DNA of 22,388 bases from Chara braunii (lineage: Eukaryota; Streptophyta; Charophyceae; Charales; Characeae): the NCBI GenBank assembly GCA_003427395.1, contig BFEA01000370.1, positions 897,016 through 919,403 of the forward strand, in the 5' to 3' direction. Each line of letters starts with the position of its first letter. Within the stretch, counting starts at the first letter, position 1. This document shows, one piece after another, positions 1-8,542 of the stretch. Below the pieces are notes generated by a model. It was not told where the DNA came from. It saw only the letters and a program-made list of their open reading frames with translations, and did not search any database. A program made the translations under genes and the position numbers.

Positions 1-92
<92 letters not shown>
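1..92. repeat. (CT)46 dinucleotide microsatellite
   Basis: An uninterrupted CT repeat runs from the window edge to base 92, so its true length is unknown. It directly abuts the first LINE coding segment, whose reading frame stays open back into the repeat. Confidence 0.98.
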
Positions 93-93
<1 letters not shown>

Positions 94-94
<1 letters not shown>

Positions 95-811
95 CGCGCG
101 AGCTTTTAGTCTCGTTGATTTGGCTACCTTAGGGCTACATTCCCCGCGCCCACGCGGTAGACAATTTGTCCTTAATAACATTGTGGATGAAATGAACGTC
201 AAATGGTTGAGGCGAAGGACGGTAACAGTTATTTTTAGAGATGGGGCTCGCTTTCTCCCGAAAAGAGTTAAGGAAGATGTTATTAGGCGTACGAAGATGG
301 GTGGATAAGGGACAACACTTTCAGAGCAGAATTCAAGAGGGGTAGAATTAAGGTAGAGAGTCCGAATGTGGTTCCGTATGTACCAAAGACTCAGGAGATC
401 ACCGAATGGATGTTAGCAAAGAGGTCAGATTTTATAGACCTAACAGATACCACATACCGCACGGAATTTAAACCATGGATGACGAGGGCAGAGGTCAGAG
501 AGTGGTGGAGGCCCATCGATGACAATATTTTTTGGGTAGTGGGGGTGGGGGTTCCCCTTGGGGAGATGGCTTTTGTACACACGCACGTGGAACAAGCGAT
601 TGGGAAGATCCTGAAGAGACATCAACCGGAAGTTGATGAAGACGATTCAAAGCTCGTCAACATCCGCTTTGACATTGGCGCAAGGTGTAAGGAGAAAATG
701 AAAGACAAAATATGGGTGGAAACCCACCAAGGAGATTAGTTGGAGGTGAGGATGGCCAACGCAGAAACGGAGTGGTGCAGAACCTTCTTCCATACGGAAC
801 ACACGTGCTGA
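94..811 (+). pseudogene. LINE ORF1, 5' portion, frameshifted
   Basis: The frame starting before base 120 runs to a stop at 306-308. From about base 290 the sense reading continues one frame over (Y-E-D-G-W-I-R-D-N-T, then the ORF starting at 368) to a stop at 737-739. A single-base loss near 287 explains the change. The peptide is basic early (R-V-K-E-D-V-I-R), and the part up to 739 is rich in charged and aromatic residues. After the 739 stop, the same frame reads C-R-T-F-F-H-T-E-H-T-C up to a stop at 809-811, which could be the remnant of a CCHC knuckle with one cysteine lost. In this family ORF1 proteins bind RNA. Assignment as ORF1 rests mainly on position upstream of the endonuclease; I did not recognise a named domain. 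Confidence 0.5.
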
Positions 812-1381
812 AGACCGGAACGCAGAAGCCAAGTTCGGGGAAATTTTGCTAGCCCCCAAGCCTCGGCAAAATTAGGGGCGGGCGGCTCCCGACAAACCTA
901 CCAAGGGGTGCTTAGGGCGCCAGGAGCAGCTGCTCAACAAGCTGGAGTTCAAGGTGCCAACGAAGCTGCAGCATCAAGTGCCCCTGCTGATGTCACAGTG
1001 CTGGTGAACCCAATTTTATCTCCAGGACAGCTAGTAGGGGCTGGTGGGGTTCCTCCCCTAGCCCCTGGATTCACTAATCCAGCGGTCAACATGGCATGGG
1101 CTTCGTACTTCCAGAATATACCTCCGCATTTTTTTCTTTAGCAGTAACAGGGCATGCCCCCACCAGATCCATCATTGAATGTTAGCCCTTCATTTGCCAA
1201 AATCCATGCGTTCACACCATGGGGATATGGCCAAATGGGTCTCCCCTTGATGTCAGGAGGGGGAGTCTCCACACTCCCTCAACAGTGGATGGAGACCACA
1301 ACCAGATCTGCGCAAACTCAAGGCACGTCAGGGGGGAGTCCCCTAGCAAGCAACGCCGAGTTAGCGGAGGAAGTCGGATAG
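812..1381 (+). pseudogene. LINE ORF1, middle Ala/Pro/Gly-rich segment
   Basis: The same frame as 368-739 is open at 812-1138, stops at 1139-1141 and again at 1145-1147, and reopens at 1154-1381. The product is low complexity, rich in Ala, Pro, Gly and Gln (A-A-A-Q-Q-A-G-V-Q-G-A-N, G-A-G-G-V-P-P-L-A-P-G-F-T-N-P), and looks like a disordered linker. Near 1280-1381 the sense reading moves to the frame of the following ORF, so this segment and the 1219-2085 segment were probably one protein. No catalytic function is visible. Confidence 0.4.
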
Positions 1382-2085
1382 ATATTCAAGTTGATGGCCT
1401 TTGTGCGGAGGCCTCTGGAAGCTCTACGGAAGGTTCGTTCCTCTCCGGCAATCAAACCCCATCTGGGACAACAGATAAGCGAAAAACAAGGCGTGGCCGT
1501 ATGGAGTCTCTGCCCAAGGGACAGAGCTGCATCGAAACCAAGTTGATCCCAATCGTTTGTACTACCGTGAGAACTGTGTTGTGGGTTATCTCGTGGAATG
1601 GACCGGACGGTATCATGACCTTCCTTAGTATGTGTTGTCTAGACACACCTATGCTTCGTGATGCTGAAACCCTCGCTCTCTCCCTGTTCCAAAATAAGTT
1701 TATCTTTCGTATCATCGAGGAAATTATCATATCTCGTTTTATTATTGATGTCTCTGGCAATCGTGCCAAATTCTTTGCCTCGCTTTTCGATGCACATTTT
1801 CTCCCTAGTCAACTTGACCTCTTGGAAAAGAAAGGTCTTCGGCTTATTCCCTTCTCCTGGTTCCTTGAAGGCAAACGTGCTGACCTCCGTATTATTAGGG
1901 TAACCCCTAATCCGACGGCGAAATTCATGTATGAGCTCAATTCAAAATTGGACAAAGAGAAGAAGTTGGATGCCCCCTTTGCGAAACACGCTATGATGGA
2001 GGCTTGGTCACCGGAAAATAACCCAGGTGGGAGTTCCTCCCAGATCTTTGTACCTGAGGCAATCTTGACGAATGGGCAGGCTTAG
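1219..2085 (+). CDS. Long open frame at the end of LINE ORF1 (unknown protein)
   Basis: This is the longest uninterrupted plus-strand frame in the LINE (288 codons). The first ~75 residues are polar and Ser/Gly/Arg-rich. The rest looks globular: S-W-N-G-P-D-G-I-M, then hydrophobic stretches around F-R-I-I-E-E-I-I-I and F-F-A-S-L-F-D-A-H, then a charged tail. It ends at a TAG at 2083-2085, while the ORF2 ATG lies at 2072, so the two overlap by 14 bases in different frames. That arrangement suggests coupled or reinitiating translation of ORF2. I do not recognise the domain. The real start is probably not the ATG at 1219, because the adjoining frame upstream carries the ORF1 linker; a frameshift near 1280-1381 is likely. 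Confidence 0.5.
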   Translation: MGIWPNGSPLDVRRGSLHTPSTVDGDHNQICANSRHVRGESPSKQRRVSGGSRIDIQVDGLCAEASGSSTEGSFLSGNQTPSGTTDKRKTRRGRMESLPKGQSCIETKLIPIVCTTVRTVLWVISWNGPDGIMTFLSMCCLDTPMLRDAETLALSLFQNKFIFRIIEEIIISRFIIDVSGNRAKFFASLFDAHFLPSQLDLLEKKGLRLIPFSWFLEGKRADLRIIRVTPNPTAKFMYELNSKLDKEKKLDAPFAKHAMMEAWSPENNPGGSSSQIFVPEAILTNGQA

Positions 2086-2879
2086 GGTTGCCACATGGAA
2101 TATTCATCGGCTGGGGGATTCGAATGGTAGGAATAAGAAAGGACGTCTAAAAAGTCAGATGCACGAGTACAAGATAAACATTCTCTGTCTTCAGGAAACG
2201 AAACTTTCGGAAGAGAGAGTTATGGAGTTCGGGAGATGGTGAGACAATCCTCAAATTTGATCCCCATCCAGAGGTTTTAGAGGAGGGGTCTACATTTTGA
2301 TCCTCAGATGTTTAGTTGTCGGTATTGTGGACTTTTGTGCTGATTTATGGGGAAGATGGGCCTGGATTAAGATTTGTATTGAATGACAAGAATGGGTGGT
2401 TTTCACAACCTATGCTTCCACAAGCTGTATAGAGCGGGTAACCTTTTTTTGATGATATTCCATTATATATCCCAGAATGTGAAAATCTAATTCTAACTGG
2501 TGACTGGAATACCACACAGGACAGACAGGAGGTGATCAGATATGGCCGAAATATTAATAAACTTACTAAGATGATGACCGAACTGGACCTAATTGAACCA
2601 TACAACCTACTGCATCCTGGAGATTCAAGATACACGTCGATATCTAACGCCCACAAAGGGAAAGGCAACATTAAGAGAAGACTAAATTTTTTCCTTTTCT
2701 ATCCTGAGGCTTGGCTTGCCACAATCGACATAAGGGAGCTCTCGAACCCCATTTCGGACCACAAGTCCTTAGTCGCCTCATTTACTGCCCAAAAGGTCGA
2801 TCGTGGTCCAGGCAATTTCAGAGTTAACATGCGGACTTTAAAAGATCATGGGGTAACTTACTGGATGCACCGCTTCTGA
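2072..2879 (+). pseudogene. LINE ORF2 APE-like endonuclease domain, broken
   Basis: ATG at 2072 begins M-G-R-L-R-V-A-T-W-N-I-H-R-L-G and continues to I-L-C-L-Q-E-T-K (residues 37-44) before a TGA at 2240-2242. The Asn in W-N-I and the Glu in Q-E-T-K are the first two catalytic motifs of AP-endonuclease-like LINE nucleases. After a scrambled stretch, frame 3 resumes at about 2451 with L-T-G-D-W-N (the D-x-N motif), a degraded fold segment ending R-R-L-N-F-F, and S-D-H (the final Asp-His pair) at about 2756-2764, ending at a TGA at 2877-2879. The enzyme would nick target DNA to prime reverse transcription. About 200 bases (2243-2450) are too damaged to follow. Confidence 0.85.
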
Positions 2880-2971
2880 TCAGACTAGAAGAATACGTTG
2901 GAAACCTTCGAATCTAAAGCAACATTGTGGGAAACTGGCTCACGGATTTTTTTGAAACATCTTAGTATTTT

Positions 2972-3911
2972 TTAAGAATCCTTGTAGCCAAAAGAAAGCA
3001 GCAGGAAGAGAGTCTGAGGAAGAAAGTGGAATATGCTAAACTCCACATGGGTCTGCATCCCATATCTAATTTACTATGAAGCAACAAACGGAAATAGTTG
3101 ATGGCAGATTGAGATATATTCCAACAAGAACATTCAGACGTTTGAGCAGAGCGCTTAAAAGTCAAGGGTATAGTGGTATATGACCGCACAACCCATGATT
3201 TGTTTCCAAAGTTGCTTCCCAAATGCCTGACCCAACCCATGAGCGAGTTAATGCACTCTTTTGAGCATGCTCGCCCTCTGGCCCAATACCAATCCCAACT
3301 GTGTTCCTACGTGGCACAATACGACCAAGATATCCTTACAACGAGAAGACCAAACGAAGACATTACTACGGACTTATCAGAGGGTTTCAACCATTGGGCT
3401 CTATTTAATGCCTTACCCAATCATGGCAAACTTGATATGGACCGGTCGATAATAGTGGAGGAGGCGGGGGAGACACTCCGCTCAATGACACATGGTAAAA
3501 CCCCAGAAGATGATGGTCTCCCAATGAATGTTTATCTAGTGATCCAGGACTCGATTAAAAAGGAGTTGGTTGACATCTATAATCAGGTGTTGGTGGGAGG
3601 GGGAATTGTCGAAGGGTATGCGAAACGGAACAATATCCTTGTTATATAAGAAAGGGGACCGCTCAGAGATCAGAAACCGGCGGCCTGTTTCCATACTTAA
3701 TGTTTCGTATAAGTTGTTGGCTAAAGTTTTGGCTTGCCGTCGAGGCCGATATCTATCCGCTTTATTTGACAAAGATCAAGCGACCTTTGTACAAGGCCGG
3801 TCGATCTTTGACAACATCGTAATGGCAGTTGAAGCCTTAGAGATAGTGGGAAGCACAAATGCCAACATCTCGATCCTTATGCTCGATCTGGAAAATCTTA
3901 TGATAGAGTAA
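2972..3911 (+). pseudogene. LINE ORF2 linker and N-terminal half of reverse transcriptase
   Basis: Frame 2 from 2972 gives a charged helical linker (V-A-K-R-K-Q-Q-E-E-S-L-R-K-K-V-E), several stops at 3077-3150, then an open part at 3173-3649 that includes E-D-D-G-L-P. At about 3585-3640 the sense moves to frame 3 (3570-3911), which contains G-T-I-S-L-L-Y-K-K-G-D, R-P-V-S-I-L-N-V-S-Y-K-L-L-A-K-V-L-A and Q-A-T-F-V-Q-G-R-S-I. These are the conserved RT blocks 0-2 of L1-type elements. The frame ends in L-M-L-D-L-E at motif A, where the first catalytic Asp is present but the following K-A-F/Y-D-like part is lost. Bases 3912-4011 are undecodable. Confidence 0.85.
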
Positions 3912-4011
3912 ATTAGACTTACGTGCTCAACTCGGTTGTAGCCCTATACTCCCTATCTACAACATCAATGATGGTAAATGCCCACCTCTGCGATTCCTTC
4001 GCCCTATCTAG

Positions 4012-5337
4012 GTCGTTGAGACAGGATGTCCCCTGACACCCCTTCTTTTTGTGCTACAACTAGAAAATTTACTATGTAATATCAGAGGAAATCCACAGAT
4101 AAAGAGTCTTATCACGAAAACTTCTCATTGTCAAGTAAAAACGTTGGCGGATGATTTGTTTGTCATCTCTGAGAACTCGGTGTTTTCTATGTCGACCTTA
4201 AAATTGTGTATTGATGAATATTCGATGTTATCTGAAGCGTCTGTTAACTGGTCGAAATCTTTGTTTTTCCTACCAGACTCCCTATCACCGGTAGTCAGAT
4301 AGGGGATGAAATGCATACTCGTTAAAGACTCTGAGAGATTCTTAGGGTTACAGGTATCCTTGCTTTCCTGTACAGTTGACCAGGAAGGTATTCTATTGCA
4401 AAGAATCTTACAGAGGACTTCCATTTGGGGAAAAGCCCCCCATCTTTCTTTGATGGGTTGTGTAACGGTAATTAATGGGGCTCTATTTGCCTTATTATGG
4501 TTCGGGGCAACAACTAGGCCCTTAGGTAAGCATCTATGTGACTTGCTTCGTAGACAAGCGGCCAGGTTTGTATGGAAACCCTTTTCTGGTGACAACGAAG
4601 GGTTTATGTCTAAAGTAGCTTGGAACTTGCTCTGCTTTGCCAAGGAAGAAGGGGGTTTAAGATTGATCTATCCTTATAGTAAGAGCCTCGCTATGTTGGT
4701 ACGGTGGATTATACAGGCGATAAGCTCCCCTGAGAAAGCCCACTGGATATCCATGGCTGAAGCCATCTTGGCAACTGAATGGAATTTGGAGAGATTTTCG
4801 GATGTGTGGACATAGCTTCTGCTTCCCTTTTATCGGAATAGGATGATAAGTTTGGATTTTTGGAAAGTCATTATACGTGCCTGGAAAAAGTTGCAACTAA
4901 ACTCATGGCTACAACCTTCTACCAAATCTGAAATTATGATACAGCCCCTCTTCAAAAATCTGTTTATTAGGAAACCTGATAACAGTTGGTTTGCAACATA
5001 TTCAGCAAGCAGCGACTTTTGACGCAGTTGGATAGCGAGAGGGGTACTAAGGATTGCTGATATTATGAATGATCCTGAGAACAAATGACTTTTGCCATCA
5101 GAGCTTAAAAATTTATTGGGTGTTGTATGGCATGTTGAAGAACGTAGGGGGGGTCTGATAGACGCAATACCAAAACAATGAAAGTATCTCCTAAGCCCTG
5201 ACGGAGTAGACCCCTTGGGTACATGGTATGTTAGCCAGGATCCGACAGACACAAATTCCTTTTGGAAACTGGAGAGCATTGACTGTGTCGGTAAGAGATC
5301 CTTTCATCATTGGATTGGCATACGAAGACTACCCTAA
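4012..5337 (+). pseudogene. LINE ORF2 reverse transcriptase, catalytic motifs B-D and connection region
   Basis: One frame (frame 1) runs from 4012 to a TAA at 5335-5337, with in-frame stops at 4300-4302 and 4813-4815 and others after 5000. Motif B is T-G-C-P-L-T-P-L-L-F-V-L (from about 4021). Motif C is L-A-D-D-L-F-V-I, with both catalytic Asp kept and the usual Tyr/Phe-Ala written as Leu-Ala. Motif D is V-N-W-S-K-S. Further on, K-E-E-G-G-L-R-L-I (about 4645-4671) is the conserved block that follows the RT of plant LINEs. All breaks in this segment are nonsense changes and no indel is needed, unlike upstream. Confidence 0.88.
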
Positions 5338-5526
5338 TCAGTTGATCCAACAAAAGGGTGTTTCTCACCCTCCTCTCTCTGCTGGTCTGAGTCAAATTCG
5401 GTTTTGGGAAATATGCGATGAAGAGGGAAATTGAACTTGCCAAGTCTTTGTGTATGGTCTCCCGATTTCCAGCCTCCGATTAGACCCCAAACTATGGGGC
5501 TGGAAAGGAGAAGGTCCAGAAGGTGA

Positions 5527-6222
5527 AGACTTACCACTTTCATCTTATTCGGTAACCTTGGGGTACAAGATCCAATCCCCCCCCTTCGTAGCCCGCTAAA
5601 TGTAGCCACAGCCAGATGGTGTCACGTTTTGGACTGTGAATATCATACAGTGGAGAAAGCTTTATCTTGCTGCTGGAGACAACTGTTAAAGGCCTCAAAT
5701 CCAAGATTCGCAGCCAATTTGTGGCTTCTCTCCTTACTGCCAACTCCGTTGACGGTAAACCTGGTACAACGTGGATTGAAAGTGGAAATGATTTGTAAAA
5801 GATTTAGCTGGGCATATGAGTCCACCACTCATTTATGTTACGACAGCCCAGCCTCGAAGCGAAGTTGGGACTTGTGGCAAAATTTCTGGACCAATATTGC
5901 AAACAACTGTCTAGATTGGAATTGAGATTGAGTTATTCTGGGTGGAATCCCAGACTCACTGAATCCAAAGGAAGGATGGGGCTATATTGCTCAAGCTGTT
6001 CGTGCGATTGACTACGACGTCATTTGGAAGGAAAGAAACCTACGAATATTTGACAACAAGGAAATGACAAACAAGAAGATGCGGAGTATGTTTAAAACGT
6101 CCTTGAGAAGAGTCATCCAGACAGACTGGATGAGGAAGGGTCAGGGTCGTCCGACGAAGTGGTTTGGCGACACCTGGGGCAGAGAAGGAAAGTTATTTTG
6201 GGACAGATGGTTTGTTGTTTAA
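5527..6222 (+). pseudogene. LINE ORF2 C-terminus with decayed zf-RVT domain
   Basis: Frame 1 is open from 5527 to a TGA at 5923-5925. A second TGA lies at 5929-5931, and the frame then continues to a TAA at 6220-6222, the natural end of ORF2. The part with L-W-L-L-S-L-L and R-G-L-K-V-E-M-I-C-K-R-F-S-W, then H-L-C-Y-D-S-P, is the zf-RVT pattern of plant LINEs. Two of the expected cysteines read as Phe/Ser, so the zinc site is broken. The tail V-I-W-K-E-R-N-L-R-I-F is also typical of this domain. Bases 5338-5526 between the two frame-1 blocks contain no readable continuation. Confidence 0.8.
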
Positions 6223-6668
6223 CCGGGAAGTTGAACCTGGGTTGTTGGGTTCTTTAATCTGCAGGAGGATGGCAGTTGGCTGAGTACGAGGAGGGAGCAC
6301 CGCTTCAGGTCCATGGGTCCCATGTGGGACCACCCTTCGACATAGACGAAACTGTAGATGGGTATGGGGGTAGGATAGTTCGTAGGTAGGATGTTGTGGC
6401 ATGTTGTTTTTTGGTTTGTGAGGTTTTGTAGGCTTGCAACCTTGTTTTTGTTTCTCCAGGAGTAAGGTAGCCAGACAGTGGCCTAAATTTGGTCAAATTT
6501 GTTCCTAGAATTTCCTTAGGTTCTTGAGATTGGTGCAAGGGTTACTCGAGCAACTGCTCGTAAGCGAAACTGGGTAATGCTCCTTGGATAACTCCGGGTT
6601 GAATTGTGAGGTCCCCGACCTCAATTTAACCTATTATAATGAGATGTTACATTGGGGGGGGAAAAAAA
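6223..6668 (+). other. LINE 3' UTR and short A tail
   Basis: No coding signal follows the ORF2 stop. The stretch is G/T-rich and ends in ten or so bases of G followed by A7, which I take as the element's 3' end. ORFs on either strand here are short and low complexity. Confidence 0.5.
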
Positions 6669-6697
6669 GTATAGATTCAATTGGCCTCGCCACACGA

Positions 6698-6760
6698 GTG
6701 TCGAAACCGTGAAATATTCCCCAGCTGTCAGACCATTTTTCACATTCACGGTTTCGACAC
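6698..6760. repeat. Perfect 16-bp inverted repeat
   Basis: GTGTCGAAACCGTGAA at 6698-6713 is exactly complementary to 6745-6760, with a 31-base spacer. A related direct copy of the outer part (TCGCCACAC...TGTCGAA) lies at about 6773-6789. It sits just after the LINE tail. It could be the end of a small non-autonomous DNA element or a hairpin; no coding sequence is associated. Confidence 0.8.
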
Positions 6761-7700
6761 AAAGCCCGCCTTCGCCACACCGTATGTCGAAGGATAACGA
6801 GAGTTTCGTTGTTAGAAAAAAGGAAAAAACAAAAACAAAAACACATGGGATGTTGAGGCAGCGCCGAAACCCAGGGAGGGGTCGCCTACTGTCCGCTGAA
6901 GCCAAGGGCTACAACGCCTGTCACTCGTTGTGCCCGCTTCCGAGATCCTCAGCGACCAGCAGCGAGTCGGGGACTGTGATACCTCTTACGCCCCCCTTTT
7001 TACTTCGAAAATCTTTCTTGTGAGGAACTGGAAATGTAAAGAATATGATCAGAAACAATTTTTGAGCATCATTAAGTGGACCTTCCCTCTGCGCCCAGAT
7101 CCTCCTTCAAGGGCTCGCCCTGGTTTTAATTGTGCTTATAGTAAATCAATTCGTTCGCTCGCACGTCCTTGATTGGTCAGAATAGCAAGCTCAATCTTCG
7201 AGCAGCCTTAGCTTAAGGCTTTCTCAGATCAGGGTTCTTATAGCGCAATTTAGGGAGGCTTGTTGAGAATCTCCTCAGATTAATAATGCCACTTTAAGAA
7301 GTCGTCTTGAATCAAGGGAGACAGTCCACAAGCTTTCTTTATTTTATTTTTGTTTTTATTATATATATTTTTTGAAAAACACAACTCAGTCAACCGAGAC
7401 ACGCCCAGCGCGTGACAGGTTCTGGTTCAAATGTGCTCACTTACACCCGCTCCAACGGACAGAGCTCTTCCCTTTTACCTGACTGCACGCTCCTAATTCC
7501 TCCCCCCCCCCCTATTTATCTATCATTTCTATGATTCTTTCGTGGCGATGAGTACAACCACTAGCTCGGCCTCGGGGGGGGGGTTAGCAAGTCGACTATC
7601 GAGTTCTCACTGGGTTTAAACAAAATGTTTTCCTGCAGTCACCATCTTCTTGAAGAGTGTCGTAGAATGAGCGGACGAGTAGTATTAAAATAATTCTCAG

Positions 7701-7851
7701 ACCCACTGGAATTTTAGTTCACATGAACGCGAAACTGTCTCATTTATCAACAGGTTTCAATATCGATCCAAGTTGGGGAGCGAGCGGTTTGATCTGCAGC
7801 TTATGACGATGATGAAGAATTTTCGAACCCTCTAGAATTTTAGTTCACATG
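7701..7851 (+). repeat. 25-bp direct repeat, 126-bp spacing
   Basis: 7701-7725 and 7827-7851 agree at 23 of 25 positions, including a perfect GAATTTTAGTTCACATG core (7709-7725 and 7835-7851). The sequence between and around them does not obviously repeat, so it is a local duplication or two copies of a short motif. Confidence 0.8.
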
Positions 7852-8006
7852 TATGAGCAATCGTTCCATTTTCTACGAAGTCGATTCACTGAACCATCCG
7901 AGTTTTCCGCTAGAGTTTTTTTTTATAGAACAAGAGAGGACTACGCTTGCTACCTCTAGGATTGATGGGGCTGTTGTACCCTCTCTCTTGAATTCTCGAA
8001 AAGTGG

Positions 8007-8023
8007 AAAAAAAAAAAAAAAAA
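8007..8023 (+). repeat. A17 homopolymer
   Basis: Seventeen consecutive A with no retroelement remnant recognised immediately upstream. It could be the tail of an old processed insertion, but I cannot identify one. Confidence 0.9.
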
Positions 8024-8520
8024 GGGAAAGGAAGTTGAAATTATAATTCATTGTATACCGAGTTCTCCTACTCAATTTATAGGAAACCGCTAACTCTGTG
8101 TGTTCTCGATTTTTGTGGGAGCAACGACCCAGATCAACTGACTTTCAGACTAAGAAAAACACTTCTGAGTCAGGGAGGAGAGATCGAGGAACGGTGATAA
8201 GGATCTCAATTGCCGCTAGTGGCGCTGAAAGCCCGGGATTACACACTTGGTCATATCGGAAACGGCTCTAGATTAGAAAATTTATTGTCTCCATCCCGCG
8301 AAGTCTCAGAAGAAGCATATTCGCAACGATCTTTGGGCATCATCAACAGTTGTTTAGATGCTCACTTATCTCATCGTAGGTGGGCTTGAATCCTTACTTG
8401 GATCATCAGTCGAATGTTGTTGTGACTTTGACTTGCGTAACCGTTGGTCGCACTGGCGGGATGACACACTCCGTTATCAGCGGAAAATGGTTGTCATTTC
8501 CACATACGAGATTCCAGTAT

Positions 8521-8542
8521 CATCAGTTGATTGCAACTGATG
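8521..8542. repeat. Perfect 9-bp stem hairpin
   Basis: CATCAGTTG at 8521-8529 and its exact complement CAACTGATG at 8534-8542 surround a 4-base loop. Related ATCATCA-containing sequences occur near 8339 and 8402. Confidence 0.75.

Larger units (their letters stand above)
94..6668 (+). mobile_element. Decayed LINE (L1/plant-type non-LTR retrotransposon)
   Basis: The order of fragments is ORF1, APE-like endonuclease, reverse transcriptase, zf-RVT-like C-terminus, 3' UTR and a short A tail, all on the plus strand. This order and the C-terminal region match plant L1-type LINEs. At least four frame changes and more than ten in-frame stops make the copy non-autonomous. The 5' end lies in or beyond the CT repeat. 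The 3' end is inferred from a run of G followed by seven A at 6662-6668; a second A-rich stretch at about 6818-6842 is an alternative end. I could not identify target-site duplications because the left boundary is not visible. Confidence 0.85.

Noticed and set aside
4131-4643. Minus-strand 170-codon frame
   Set aside because: It is antisense to the LINE RT motif C-D region, which has clear motifs on the plus strand.
7401-7440. Possible tRNA B-box (GGTTCAAAT)
   Set aside because: No matching A-box, acceptor stem or anticodon arm could be placed around it.
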